NCBI GenBank assembly: GCA_013398615.1
Contig: VZSR01000514.1
Coordinates: forward strand, 7,188,305 to 7,252,304
Source: Brachypodius melanocephalos
Taxonomy: Eukaryota; Chordata; Aves; Passeriformes; Pycnonotidae
Length of the DNA stretch: 64,000 bases
Direction: 5' to 3'
The first letter of the stretch is position 1, and each line of letters begins with the position of its first letter. The notes below the pieces were generated by a model. That model was not told the origin of the DNA. It saw only the letters and a program-made list of their open reading frames with translations, and ran no database searches. Positions 25,997 through 40,489 of the stretch are shown here, piece by piece. The translations under genes and the position numbers were made by a program.

Positions 25997-28798
25997 ACAA
26001 TAAGTCAGCTGGTGCCCTGTGAAAATTTTAAAGCTTGGCTGCCTGACTGTAAGATGTCACGGGTATCTCATCTCTGGTATCACACGGCACAGTAACCATC
26101 TGGGTAAAAACTTGTATCACTCAATGGGATACAAGCCTATCAAGCTTTAGGAACTAGGTAAAAACAAATGGCTGTAAAAATCAACCTGGGTTTATGAACT
26201 TGGCCCACAGAAAGTAAGAAATAAACATTTATGCCAATCAGTTTCTGGTACAATAGCTGAAAACAAGCAACAGACACTTAAAAAAATGGTGCTTGACCTA
26301 GTAGAATTCGATATATTTAAAATATTTTGTAGTACATGCTGTTATATGTCTAATTCAAGAACTGCTCCATTTAGCTGCTGAAACAATGCTGTATATTAAT
26401 GTCAAATCTTAACGCTGGTTTAGCTCAGCCAAAGGGGAAAACAAAAAAAATGCCATAAAATCCTAATTTTTTTGCAAAGCACTATCACAAGATACAGAGC
26501 ATGAACACTGAATTGTAAACTAACTGGAATAACAGAAGCACCCTTTTAATGAATGTAATTCATCATGACAATGTCAATGCGATTCGTGTAATGGGGCCAC
26601 ATGTCAGAAAAAAAGGAAATTACAGGTCATTAGGGTAAGTTAAAATTATGTAATGGATTTGAATGATTTTCTTCATTTTGCTAAGGATTTCTCAGATTTT
26701 TCTTTTAATATCTTAAGCTTTCCTTTAAAATCTCACACCATTCTTTTAGACTCCGACCAGTTTTAGCTTGGAAAGTGTCAAGCATGAGTTGTAAACCTTT
26801 GTCTGATTATATAACATCTGTAGCAATTAGAAAAGGAATGAAAAATCCTCACGAATCTACTATGAAAAACCTCTTCTTTTCGTTAATATAACTATACACA
26901 CAAGTCCCATTTTTACCACAGATTTTTAAGTAAACATACAGCTGGGTAAATTTTGTGCCTTGGAGATACAAACAAAAAAACGACAAGCAAGACAAGGCAC
27001 AAGAGTTTAGAGGACAAAAATGAAGATTTTGTAGGCAGAGGAGGGAGCTTAGGGATAGGACAATATAAAAGAACAAAATCAGAACACCATACAAAAATGT
27101 GATTTATCCTAAGGTCTTAGTTAACATTGCAAATAAACAGACCTAGAAATTTTCCCAAGCCTTAAAAGAATGCCTCAAATATTAGAAGAATGGGGGTTTT
27201 TTTGTGGATCCTCAAATCCAAATTCTAATAAAGCTTTCAAGGTTTCGCATTCTTAAGAAAATGCTTTCATGCATTTTAGAGGAGAAATTCCAACCAATCT
27301 TGAATGATGTCTGAAGTAGGTTTGAAACTTGTGTTTTCATCCAGTTAGTAATCCATCAGTCAAAGCCATGTCCTCAGTCTGACAGAGTTCCCAGTAACAT
27401 TTAGAGAAGAAGCCAAGGTTGATCTTTTTTCAAATGTGGACAGTTCAAATTAACTCTTACCCCATTTAAGTCTTTTCTTCTTAAAATGACAGTTTTTTGA
27501 GGAAACAAACTTGAAAAGGCTGAACACTTCACTTACCAGTGGTGCAAGAATGATCCACAAACCATAAACTAATACACAACTTTATACAGCATGACAAAGA
27601 CTGCGTTTAAGTCTACTTTGCTGTAAGAGCAATTAATTTATTAATTCTAACTGGGTATAAATCAATGACCATTGAACAATTTTTTTAAAAATACATATAC
27701 TATCTTTAAGCCACTGTGCATTTAGAAATTTCAGAGTGCTATGGACCACCAGGCATTTAGCCACACACAGATTTATGCTACTCTTATGCCTACTGTTTTA
27801 ATTAGCTACTATTTTAACATGTTCTCTTTGAAAGCAGAAAGGCATATGTCAGTAACAACCATGAATGATTAATTCTGTAACAGGATTTTAATTTACTAAG
27901 CAGGTAACATGGATTTGTCTAAGTTGAGTCTTAAGGATATTATGAATGTTAATAGATGGCCAGGTCACTGTCTGCTTTAATCTGATAAACATGGGGATGT
28001 TTTCCATTGTTAAAATGTGGTCCCCTGAAGTACAGATTTAAAAAGATGAAAGAATAAAACAAAGACAGATTGATGAGATTCAGCTTCGTGCTGCACTGCA
28101 TAGAAGTAACCTCAATGGCCTGTGATCCAGAACTGCTCCAGAGAAAGCAGATGAAATATCTGAGTAGAATAAGCCTCCAGTAAGGTGACCTCCCCTTAGA
28201 GGTGTGCCTTGTAGGGAGAGAACTCCAGAGAGGAAGGAGTTGGGTGCAGGACATCTGCAGGCAAGAGCTGTGGAGCCAAACTGCAGCAACAGGTTAATCA
28301 CAAAGACAGGCACAGCCCTGCCAAGAGGTCTGGTGGCATCAGATCTGCTCTGTGGGTCTTTAATTATTAGCTCCAGCACCTAGGGAGCAGCCCCAATCAA
28401 CCAGAGACAGAGAGTGCATGCTAAGTGAAACATGACCTCGAAAGAACAAAGATATGTAAAATTCATTAGCGTCTGGGAAAATTATTTCACTGTCTTTGGA
28501 TCCTGTAACAAGTTGTAAGGAGCTAATCAGATTCCTATTTGTCATTAATATTCTTCTAGGGCAATACTATTTAAAAACTCTCCTTGTATGCTCTTCAGTA
28601 TTCCAGCTTGGAATGACATGTTACTTTCAAGAATAGTCTTTCAAACAAACCTACTCTGAGAACTAAGGCAGGCCACTTTGTGGCTGAGATATGACGTAAG
28701 ATATTTCCATCCGTGATCAAAACTCATGGCTACAGAGCTCCCTCTTTTTCTTTTCTTTTTTTGAGATTGTTCAGTCAAGCTATCCTTGTATTTGGAAC

Positions 28799-28820
28799 GA
28801 AAAAACAAACAAACAAACAA
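28799..28820. repeat. (AAAC)n simple repeat
   Basis: Several AAAC units follow an A run. It is an ordinary tetranucleotide repeat. Confidence 0.85.
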
Positions 28821-29884
28821 CCCACCCCCAAAACTTTACTGGCCAAAATTGCACGTTTTTACCAAAATGACACAGAACAGATCATGCTCTTGTTGTGCAT
28901 AAATGCATCAGCATATGGAAATATCCACACAGACACACACTGGCTATCCAGTGGAATGTGAAACTCAACACACTGCAGTCCAGTGACGTTTTGTAACCAG
29001 GATTAAGTGCAGTGAGACTTTACAGTGTTCAGCTGCTACAGCAAGTGAGCTGATAATTGTTCCTCCACTCCCTTATGAGAATATAAGTACCAAAGCACAG
29101 CAGTCTCTGCTGTAATGTGGAGTACAGAGGGAGACAGAGAGACAACTGGGGAGGGAGAGCATGAAAAATGGCAGAGGGCACTTAGTAATGAATAAAGGAA
29201 AAAAAACCCACCCAAAAACAAGGCTGCTAATTTCCCAAGGGTTGGGTATATTTAACTGTCACATCTGGAACTCGTGTTTAAGTGTCATTAAGGGAGCTGG
29301 TTTTCAAAGAAGGTTATAAACTGAAGTGTTCTGAAATCACTCTGCAGCACTGTTTACACAGCAGAGTGGCTGCAGGTTTTACAGCTGTGAGCTGGGTACC
29401 CACAGCCACAGGAACCAGCGACCCCACAGGGATGCTCACACTGATGTTCTCCCCGCAAAAAAGGCATGCTCACAAAAGCAAAGCAGCTTAACACCAGCCA
29501 AGCAGTCTGAAAGTCTCAGACACAGCTCTAGAGCTATTAGTACAACAGCCTCTCCTGGGCCAAAAAAACCCACCTCAAAGTACTGCTTTACAGATTCTCA
29601 TCAGGATAACTGCACTTCAGGCAAGGGAGTGACTGGAAGAGCCATGAAGGAGGAGGGTTAGTGATGTGACACTTGAAACACACTTCACATACAAAACACT
29701 CTTTGTTTTCAGAGGTCTACCAAAATGTAGGTCTCAGCTTATTTAAGAAAAATTTTACTCCAAAAAATAACATCTTCTAAAGGCATTCAGGGTTCCTGGG
29801 AACTCTGAATTGGTGGAAGGCCTCAAGATTCAACCTCTATTCATCTGTGCCTACGTGCATTTCACACTGAATTCAAAAGCCCCC

Positions 29885-29913
29885 CAAACAAACAAACAAA
29901 CAAACAAGCAAAC
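29885..29913. repeat. (AAAC)n simple repeat
   Basis: About six AAAC units occur, with one AAGC interruption near the end. Confidence 0.88.
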
Positions 29914-31799
29914 CTCAATAGTTTGTAGGGGTTTTATTTTGGAAAGGTCAAAAGCTCTTTGATTACACACAGCACTGGTGAAGTGCTTTGGACTGCTAGT
30001 GTAAACATCATTAGCATTATGCTAAAGATGAAAAGATGGATGGCAGACAAGGTACAAAGACACTGAATTTCTTTTGCGAATGCATATGTGAGCTCTGCAT
30101 GTGCTAGTTTGCTCTCAGCTATGTTAGGTCACGCTGTGTGACACATATTCGATTTGATACAGGATTTAGAAGGACACACCTATCAAAGTATGTTTATAAA
30201 CTGCCTGCAGAACTAGTCAGCTGAGTTTTGCCTACATTTGAAGTAGATGTGGGATGTTTATTTGTAGATCCAAAGGCTAACCTAAGTCAATGAACATTGC
30301 TGGATACTTTTTTTTTTTTTTTTGTAGGAGAAACAACTGGTGTTCATTGTATTGCCACCATATTTATCACTATTTTGTCTCCCAATGGAACTTGGATATT
30401 AAGACTATCAGCACAATACAATGCGATGTATTTGCTTAATTACTGCTTTTAAATTGCAACATGTCAGTGAAAACAAGATGAATAAAACCCCAACGTGAAT
30501 TGATCTGTTTACATGTGTACACAGGAACACTGGAACGAATGACATTGCCATTATAAAGCAACATTTACGCCTGAGTAAATGAGGTGTTGCACTCTGCTGG
30601 AAGAGTAACTGTATCTTGGAGAGCACTGTTTAAAACAGCAGCACACATTGCTTGTATTTATAGAAATTCATACTTTCATTTCCATCTAGTAGTGCACAGA
30701 TCAGCCAATTTTTACCTGATGATAAGGTGTTTCCATTAGCACCTATGCGCTTTCATCTGTTTTAGAGACTTCTTTGGTGTCAGTGTCTTCAGAAAGGGGG
30801 CAAACAAAAAAAAAAGTGTAAGGATTGGAAGGGATTGGTCTTGTGTAAGGGTAGTTTAACATACACTCCCATCTTCCTTTTGTGTGCTATCCTAGCCTGG
30901 ATTCATGCACCCAAGAACCCACAAACCCCTTTCCCTGTGGCATTTCTAGAATGAGGTACCACACAGAGCCACGTTGGAGCTGAACTTCTCAGGCTGCAAG
31001 AAGAAAACATGCTCTGCAGGTGATGTCTGATGTGTGAGGGTAATCTGTCCAGTTTTAATTTAGTTGACATATCAGGTTAGATTTTTAATTCTGTGTTTAT
31101 CTGCAGACAAAAGAGTACATTCTTAAAAACAAGCCTGAACTGCTCAAGTGAAACAGAGATCGAAATGCTAATTGAGTCTTCTCCCAGAAAGGTTTTGCTT
31201 AGATCTGTGAGAATACAAAAGGCCAGTTAATCGAAATATATGCAGTAAATTTTGTTTATTCAGTTCAAATCATATAGACAGGTTAATTAAAAATTCACAA
31301 AGGATTTTTTTTCTCTGTATCAAGCCTAAGGGTTCTTAGTGTTGTGTTTAAACAGGTGCACGTAAGAGCAATGAATATGATATGTATCCTGAAACAGGAA
31401 TTTTAAAAGAAAATCAATATCCCAGGCAAGAGAATAAATGGAATTTATCACTTGTGCATGCAAATGAGAGGGTAGTTGGGATAAGAGCTAATGCAAATTT
31501 CTTATTCTTTTTGTAGTCCAGTCTGTTCCAAGATTTCAGATTTCAGCAGCTCTAATGAGCTGATAAAGATCTGGATCATGATGTGCTGGGTTTGGCTCCA
31601 GAACACAGGAGCAGCATGTGAGAGGTGGAGCATCCCTCCCACAGTGCAGAGGCCACCTCACCATGAGACAGGAGGGCAAGGGCCAAGCAGGGATAGATTC
31701 CATCGCTATCCAGCCCAGAGAACAAATAAGGCACTGCCAAGGAACAGGTAAGCTTGGGCAAATTCCTCTTGGAATTCATCTGGGGTAACTGAGCATCCC

Positions 31800-31860
31800 A
31801 ATCTGGAAGTGACCTTGAAGGATCATCTGGTCTAACCTTACTCAAGCATTCTGGGGGCTG
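31800..31860 (-). mobile_element. Short CR1-like fragment
   Basis: The plus strand contains GGAAGTGACCTTGAAGGATC and then ATCTGGTCTAACC, close to the antisense of the CR1 3' terminus (GGAAGGGACCTTAAAGATCATCTAG-type). The remainder is not clearly alignable by eye, so only this core is called. Confidence 0.6.
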
Positions 31861-34800
31861 GAGTGAGTGTCACAAAGGGACTGCACCTTCCAGAGGTACT
31901 ACAGGTCTGACACTGAGGCCAGCTCCAGGGGAACCTGGTCTTTTCACACCCTGAAAACACCTTTTAAATGCAAGTAAGCATTCTTCTTATTTGAGATGTG
32001 TGGTTATAAGTGATTTCCTTTTCTTATGCCCAGATCCAAAGCACGTAGGCTCCCAAGAGGATGAAACATTGGGGCTGGAGCTCAGCTTGCAGGTGCTCTG
32101 TTTGAGGCCCTGGAGTTTAAGCTGACTCTCACCCAAGCCAAGAACATTTCAGATTTTATCAGTAAAAACACGGATGTGCCATTGACTTGCATATTCTATT
32201 TTCCCACACCCATAAAAGGCCGTTTAATACTCAAATTGTTTAATCTAAGATGGGAAACTCTAGCTGGCAAACTTTGAAAGAAACAGCTCTGTCCTGCAAA
32301 GGAGTGGAAGATCAGCTTTAACCAGCAGAAGGCTGATGTTAAGAGGGCCAAAACAATTCTTGGCTGTGAGATGACACAAGGTATTTCCATTTGTGAGGGG
32401 GAAATTTCCATCCCTGACAAGGCAAATGTTGACAGCAGGGCACAGCTCACAAACAGAACATGAAGTTAGCATTGTCTCCAGCAGTAACCACCCTAAGCAA
32501 GGGGCACAACGTTAACATCCAACTGACCCTGTTAAACTAACATTTTCAGCATCCATGTTCTGGAATTCTGTATTCCCGACAAAGTAACTTTCAAGAATGG
32601 AAAAGGATGGCCTTAAATGCCAATTTAATTAAATTTACCAAGGAGATAAACTTTGAAGAACAAAGTTTTTTGGGATGGTGTAGCAGAGGAGAGGTGATGA
32701 AAGCAGGAAATGTGTAAATACATGCTGACCTAGCACAGAAACAAACGGAAACAAACAGGTGATGAATCACACAACGTGAGTAATTTTAAAAAGTATTCAT
32801 ATAATATGCAGAAGCACTGCCTAGAAGATATCTAAAAATATTACACGATGGTTTTGTTCACATAGCATCCTGAGTGTGAAAATATGGTTTACAAAAGATG
32901 TAAGAAGTTTTCAAACAATGTAATTTTTTCCTCCCCTTTTCTTGTAAGTACAAATTTTTTACTATACAGCACCCACTTTTTACCATTTCTCTGGAGACCA
33001 TAACAATATTAAAAAACCAAGCAAGAACAATTAATATCTCAGCAAGCACAGACAATTCTGCTACTACAGGCTGAGCTGGAAGCTGTGTTTTGCAAGAGGG
33101 GAATTGCACCATTAATTCTTTCAGATCACAAACTTTAATGAAAATAAAAAGCATGTTGAGAGCAAAACGGTATACCAGGTTACCTCATGTCACACTTCTC
33201 AATAAAAGCAAAGTTTTTCTACAGATATTCAACAAAGCAAACTCATCTTGAGTTAGTGGTAGCTGGGGAAATATGACAACTCTGAAAATCACTTTGTTCT
33301 GAGTACCTGGAGAGGGACTGAAATGCATATCCTCACAAACACAGCCTTGACAAACCTGTCCACTCTTTCCCAGCCCTTATAGTTACAAGAGTAACCTCCC
33401 AAAAGCAAAGTGCAGGTAAAGCAAATGCAGAATTGCCTTTCTGAAACAGCTGGGGCAGAGGTGTTTGACCCAAATCAAAACCCCAACCCAAAATATAATT
33501 GAGGAAAGCACACAACCACCTCTCAGCTGCTGCTTACAGCTTTTAACGTGGAAAAAACCCTAAAATTGACAAGACTCCTGTCACAACACAGATGCTATTA
33601 AGAACCGTGCAGGGCTGCTGCAAAGCTTTCAGGAGTCATGCCATTTTCATGCTGCTGTAAACCAGAGAATCTCAAAACTGAAGCACAAGATAGCACCAGC
33701 TTCACTTTTTAAAGGGGAAAAAACCCTGCAGAATTAGAGCCAGAGGAGTCTGCAGTGGCTGGGACCCCTCCTTTCCAACCCCACAAAATAAAGCAAGATT
33801 GACCATTAAACAGTAGAGGGGTTGTGATCTTTACCCAGTCCAGAAGGGCTGAGGAAAAGGCAGAAGTGTGAAGGCAGAGAAATAACCCGAGGAGGACACT
33901 TCACCTTCCATCTCAGGAATAAGTATGCAAATCTGAGAATACAGACAGAAGAAAGTGCAAAGAAGCAACAGAGGTGCCAAAAGAGGTGTAATCTTTCAGA
34001 GATTAACACTTAAAAGTTTGTGTCAAATCTAGGCTTAGAGGGAGCTCATAAACAAAAGCTGGATAAGTTACCAATGCAAAAAAAAGAAAATTACATCCCC
34101 TCTGAGGTGCTGTCAGGTCAAACTTTTGGCCCTTGGTTTCTTTTTCAACTTCAGATGCAGTTCTCTCCTAGCAGGCACACAGAAGCAGTTTTCCAGTAAT
34201 CTTTCAAACATATCTGTGCTGGCTTTTAGCTGGAAATGAAGCACTTAACCCAGAATTACCAAATCTCAGACCCCTGCTCAGCTGCTACTAAAGAGAGCCA
34301 CCAAGTCCATAAGCACTTTATTTACAGCTCCAAAGTTTTCCAGGGTTTGAGGTTAGACCTTGGGCTCTCGGTCATGGCCAGATTGCCTCTCTCATGTTGC
34401 TAAACTGCATTCCAAGCTCAGTCTCTGCACTCTGTCCATAACCTCACTGCTAACGGGCAAAGCCGCTTTCCATTTAGTTGATAACAATGTCCCTCAAGAT
34501 CCACAAAGGAAATGTTCTCTCTCTCAGACCTAAGAAGCTTAAAGTCCACTGGAATTTATTTGAACTTTCTTAATAAACTGTGGGCTGTTAAAATGTGGTC
34601 ATTTTAACACGGCGCCGGGACAGGAAATGGGATAGTGACAGGCACCCCATTCAAGGATTTCTGTTAAATGCAAAAGCAATTCTTGGAGCAGAACTTGGAG
34701 CTGTATTCCACCTCCCCAGGAGAAGGCTGACCACTACATTAGAGAACCATTATCACTCTTACATCCTCTCATCTTCTTTTTTGTCACAGGTCCTTGTGTG

Positions 34801-37800
34801 GACGTAGGGCCTAATTAATTCTGTTGCCCTGACATAATGTAAGTGCCCAAATACATTTATGCAGTTTCAAAGTAGGGCCAGGGGGAAAAAAAATTAAAAA
34901 GGAGGATACTTGAACCTAGCAAAACTATCCTGCCCCTCAAGTTCTTGAAATGTATCCATCACAGCACTGTCTCAACACTTGAGGGCACAAGAAAATCCTG
35001 ATTTAATGGACAGGGCTTGGAAGAAATCCAAAACATAAACACCAAGCTTAGTTAAAAAGTACCTACTATTGTGTAGGACTTATACTCAGTGCTATGCGGA
35101 TCTTAAACTAAAATAAAGACAGAATTGTACGCTGCTCTTTCAAAAGAAAATTCCTTATTTTTTGAGTACAAATCGTATGCGACTTTAATAGCATGAATTC
35201 TGTCAAGTTGTCCATAGAATAAATTTGCACACAGTTCAACATAACATGTGCACATTAAATAGGATTTGGCATTAAAAGACCCAACACTGAATGGAAATCG
35301 AAAATAAATGCCCACATTCTCCCCAGAAGACTATTCACCCCAAGGCCTTAGGCATTAATTTAAGTGAATGAGGAAGCCACTAGGGCAGCTGTCGGTAGCT
35401 TATTTGATTTGTGAATAAACAATGGCTTCATTTTAAATGCTATTTACTCCTACTACATACTAATGTCAGAATCGAAAACACAAAAAAGAACAGACTATTC
35501 AAAACCACGTATTTTTAAGAAATCTTTTATACTGCAAAGTTCTTCATTTCAACATGGCAGGAAAATAAAATTACATGAACTTCTGCTGCATTACTAATTT
35601 TAACTCCTGCTAATGTTAAGAAGGCCTGAGATTGTATCTTATACTTAATTGATATTGTGCATTTGGCTGTATATTAATGAGAACTTAGGGTATCATAGGT
35701 CATTCCAATAAAATCTTTGGGCTTGTCAGCTTGAATTATGTATCTTTACATCTGCAGAAAACAGTGGCAACATGATAATTACAGTAGCTGATACGTGTTG
35801 TTATAACTTGTTAGCACAATCAGGTACATCATGTCCAAAGTGCAGATGCCAATCCAGTCTGGCACTAATAATCCATCAAACAGATTATTAATTAAGAACA
35901 GTTTCTATGCAAAGAGGAGCATTTAGCTGCACAATGAATTTTCAGATTGGATCACAGCAATTTCTTCCTGATATTATGAAGACTTAATTACAACACAAAA
36001 CCATCTCCCCGGCACTCCAAGATGAAAACGAAGACCTTTGCCCTATACATCCATATAAACAATGCTGAACTTCATGTGCAGGTGTGCCTGTGGGTTTTCA
36101 GACAATTACACACAGAACCTTATTCAACTAGTTAAGTTTCATCTGAAACATCCTCATATTACCAGGATTCTTATTTTTATGTAGGTTTTGTCCTGGGCAG
36201 GGTTCAGAAAGAAATAAGTCTACAAAGATGCAATTCTATGCAGCCTTTCTCAGGCAGAACATCCATGTTGTACACTTCTGGTTTCCATCTAACTTTGTAA
36301 TTTAGAAGACAACAAAGCCCAGCTGCCCCTTCCTACACTCAATTTCTATTTCACATATAGACATCTTGTCCAGTGATCCTGCTTGGCATGTAATAGAGGT
36401 ATGGGTGTCTAAGGAAAGACAAGGAATTTACATAAAAGGAACTGTTCCAAACAATAAGCAAATTGTTTCTGCTCATGAATGCAAAATCTGACTATAAAGA
36501 AAGCTGAGTGCACAAGTTAAATATGCCTTTGTGCACCTGGCACTTACAACAGCTGATAACCCAGGACGGAACTGTCACTGAAAGCACTGCACAGACAATC
36601 TATGGATAAATCGTTCTTGAACAATTTCTCCAATACACATTAAGCACTAAAAGGCTCATTTTTAACACACACACACATCATTCAAGTTCAGCCTTCTTGG
36701 TTTTCTTGGTAAATATGATTATTCAGGCTAGCAAAGAAAAAGGAAGAAGTCCCATTGAGCAGATCCATGCTGATCTCTACTTCTAAGATGCAAACCTAGA
36801 AAAACTGCACTGAGATCCAAAAGGTGCTCTGAATTTACACTCTGTAATAGCAGAAAAAAGGCTATTGCCTCCAAAGGCCTGAGCCTCCAGACATACTCCA
36901 TAGGAAAAAATATTTTTACATTATTCATTTAAATTCAGGGTCTAGAGAAAGCAAAAACCCACAGAGACAAATTGCAGATGCTGGCGTCCATGTGCAATGA
37001 GCCAGCCCAGCGGCTCAGGGTGTTTCCATGCCTGAGTCAGCTGTGCAGCACATGTGGAGGGAAGGGAATCCAGCCCTTCCCAGTGTCTGCTGTGCCTGGC
37101 TGTACCACACCTCATGTGCACACCAGTTCCAGCTGGGCTGCCAGATGTCTGAGATTTATGGACACATGGCAGCCCACACGGTAGCATCTAAACTTTTAGG
37201 ACTTCCACAAAACCCAGACTAATCTCTTAAACCCTTGAAATCTATATGAACAATACCTCTGTGTGCAAAACAGAGTATGTCCAGGAGCATGCAGATGACT
37301 GGTGCCTGACATGGATTAATGGCCCAAACTATCTGCACTCTTACATTCACTGAGATGTCATGAACCTCCCGCTGTTTTTTCTTTCTGAGTTATGAAGCAG
37401 AGCTCACCAGGCTGTAAAACGTTGTATTTGATATATTAATAGTGTATTTGGCTGTAAGCATGTTTTCTTCCTCAGGTATTGCTCAAGTGGTTCCACATCA
37501 CCTCCTACATGGGCTGATGTTTAGCAAAGGAGCTGCAAAGGAACCCCACTTGAGCAGAGCTGGTCTATTATGGGCAATAAGTTGTTGCATCTACAATAAA
37601 GGATGAAAACAAGGAGAGAAGGTAGAGTGAGTAGCTTGTTAAATCTGTCTCTCATCTCTCTCAGACCTACCCTTGTGTTGACACTACACAAGGTTTCAGC
37701 ACATTGCTGGGGAGCCCCAGTCACTGTCTGGGGGCTCCCTCTGGGCAGCAGCATCAGGGCAGGGAAAATTACATCTATCCTCAACTTTTGAACCACAGCT

Positions 37801-38674
37801 TTCTGGGCCAGGCTGCAGAGAAACACAGATCACAGCTGGGGGAGGAGTTTCTGGCCACTAATAGGACTTACCAGAATGATGCTTCTAAAGCATCTGTGTT
37901 TTCATTTCCTATTTTGGTTCGAGTGCTTGAGAAAAAGAATTCTGCTTCTGGGTTCTTGAATTCCAAACATTAAGCACTGAGTCTGTGTTTGAGTACCTAA
38001 ACAGAGCTGGCCTGTTTCTCCATATCATCAAAGCTGTACACTTTCAACCAGTGCTTTTCAAGTTCAACTCTTCTTTCCCAGTCTTCAAAAATTATTCATC
38101 ATTTTCCTTGCATAAAGAATGCTCAGATTAGTAAGACAAGGAAGAAATGCCCTTGTAAAAGAAAAAAGAGGGATGAACATGCAGACACCACATTCACTCA
38201 GACCCTAACAACAGACCTTTTCATTAATTATCTTCCTAATGATGCATTCTCGAACAATACTGCAAAATTTCCTCCGAAAATTGAGCTACTCGCTGGGGAA
38301 AGAGTGTATTTTATCTTGTTCCCTCAAGAACTCTGAAGCCATCTTCCTCATATTTATATTCTAATCTTTCTATGCTCACTTGTAAAAGCTGATAATTAGG
38401 AAAGCCTCTTTGATGGCCAGAAGCTGCACACTATTTCTGTGTGCATGGTAACAGCATGAATCACTGGCTGCGCTAATCCTGTAAGAGTGTTAAAGGTCCC
38501 ATGTGACACTTACCCTGAATGCTAAACCTGTCCTATATTATGCTATTTCACACTAATCCTGAGAAAATTAATGTTAATTTATCATGAAAAAAGGTTAATT
38601 ATACATTTACTTCTGATTTAGCCACATTACACCAGACTCACAAATAATACTGGGGGCTTTTGGGTTTTGTTTCT

Positions 38675-38706
<32 letters not shown>

Positions 38707-40489
38707 AATGGAAATTTTTCAGCCTGCAATCAGGGAGCATATCCCAAAATCATACCAGGTTGGGAGGTAGTGTTGCAGAGGCAGGACAATGTCAAGACCC
38801 AATGGTAATCTTAATGATTCCTCTGATTCAGTTTGTAGAAACTTCAGCTTTTGTTCTTTAAGCAAAACTTGCAAACAGTATCTGATTCATTGTTTCTGCT
38901 GGTGGTTTTCAAGTATACTTTGAATGCCAGCTCTCAGAAAACAGATTCAAGTTATTTAATTGCCTATTCATTGCTTATTGAAGTAATAACTTATAGAATA
39001 AAATTTGCTCCTTTAAGAAATACTTCACTGTAATTAAACCACAGCATTTACTTGAAAAATCAAAAAAACCCAACAATGACACCCTACATTTTGAATGATT
39101 TATTAATATGAGTAGAGTCCAATCCCTAAGTACAATCCTGGCGTTTTACCCAAAGTCCTGCAATAGCTGCATTACACACTATGCAAACCAGCTTTGAGAG
39201 ATTGCCAGCAGACACTACCAGTGGCTACTCCACAGCTTCCACACAGAAACCCACAAGAAAAGCAATAATCTACATCACATTTCTGTTACAGAAGTTAAAA
39301 CTTAATTGATCATAAATGAGAGAAGTCGAACAGACATAAAGTATGTAATTTACATATATCTCAGTGTTTTCTGTGGGAAACCTGAATTTCTCCTACATCA
39401 CTATTTATAATTAAATGCATACTTTTACCAACAGGATGTTGATGGGGTCAAACTAATATTACTACAACAGCATTTACATTTTTCTTTATTTTTATATTAG
39501 ACATGGCATCATAATGGGTGGTGAAAAACCACTTCAAATTCAGCTGCTTTTCAGAAAATTTATAACAACCAATTAAAGACAGGGTCTATCCTATTTCCTG
39601 GATCTTCCAATAGCCTTTTGAAACCACTTCTCTTCTTAATATCCTATAAATTTTTCTTAGAAACATTCTTCAGTGTCTGTGATAGAAAAACTGTGCTGAA
39701 AATCAATAGTCTCCATACTTCTTTGCCTGCAACACATTATATATCAAAATCCTGTTTTATGAAAGTCTAAAATGAGCTAAAACAGATTAAATTTTAAGAT
39801 TTAGAATTCAAACTAATGGGTTTTAATTTAAGAAAATATCTGACACTGTGAATAGGCAAACAAATGGATTAGATTCTCTGGTTTTATTCCTTAGGCTGTG
39901 AGTGTTAATCTCTCAGCAGAACCAACATAACACACCACTATAGATTATCAAAAGTGACTACTTGCTGCCGTGAATTATTCATTTGAAAAGTTATGCACCA
40001 GTGATAATATGAATTATATTTGAAAAATATTCACATAACATTTTAATAAGCTTTAAAAATGATTTCTTTCCCAATGTTTAAACTAAAAGTAATATTTAGG
40101 ATCTCAGAAAGAACTATGGATGTACTGGATGTGTTCAGTAGCCCTCCCATAAGGTATCCAAGACTTAGGGGGAACTGATCATGTAAATGCTCTTTAAGAT
40201 GTACTTGCTCCATAAATTACAGGTAATTTCTCTCATTGTATATTTCTCTTAAAAATTGCGCATTTCTCTCAAAGGCGTGTAATCAAATTATCTCCATGCA
40301 TGTAAACAGCTGGTCTTGTTAAAATGTATTTACAAGACATTCTAAAATCGGAAACAGCAAGGTTTCCATTTCTGTATTTGATCTGTGGCTGAGCAATGCC
40401 ACACCTCCTCTTTCCTACCTTAGATGTCCACAGTAGGAGCTGAAATGTCGAAGTTTTCTTTTTCTCCCCTTTGCTTCCATTGATCTCCA
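31861..40489 (-). other. GFRA1 upstream intron, 31.9-40.5 kb: mostly unique sequence
   Basis: No exon is recognised and no transposon is clear. A long AT-rich stretch at 35.38-35.98 kb is dense in TAATTA/ATTA motifs and looks like conserved noncoding DNA. A similar one lies at 38.43-38.63 kb, just before a polypyrimidine tract. GC-richer patches at 37.0-37.2 and 37.7-37.85 kb give chance frames on both strands. Confidence 0.7.
38670..38706. repeat. Polypyrimidine (T-rich) tract
   Basis: There are 37 consecutive C or T bases, ending in a long T run. It is low complexity; I see no exon adjoining it on the plus strand. Confidence 0.85.

Larger units (their letters stand above)
20830..31799 (-). 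other. GFRA1 upstream intron, 20.8-31.8 kb: mostly unique sequence
   Basis: No exon is recognised. The block contains a 21-bp tandem duplication at 24.86 kb, a TCTGGATAT doublet at 24.04 kb, a 9-bp palindrome at 25.98 kb, two AAAC-type repeats (28.8 and 29.9 kb) and a T15 run near 30.31 kb. CNE-like AT-rich stretches lie at 26.53-26.65 and 30.64-30.77 kb. All open frames look like chance. Confidence 0.7.

Noticed and set aside
37915..37930. GGTTCGAG as a tRNA T-arm motif
   Set aside because: No acceptor stem, anticodon arm or D-arm could be folded around it.
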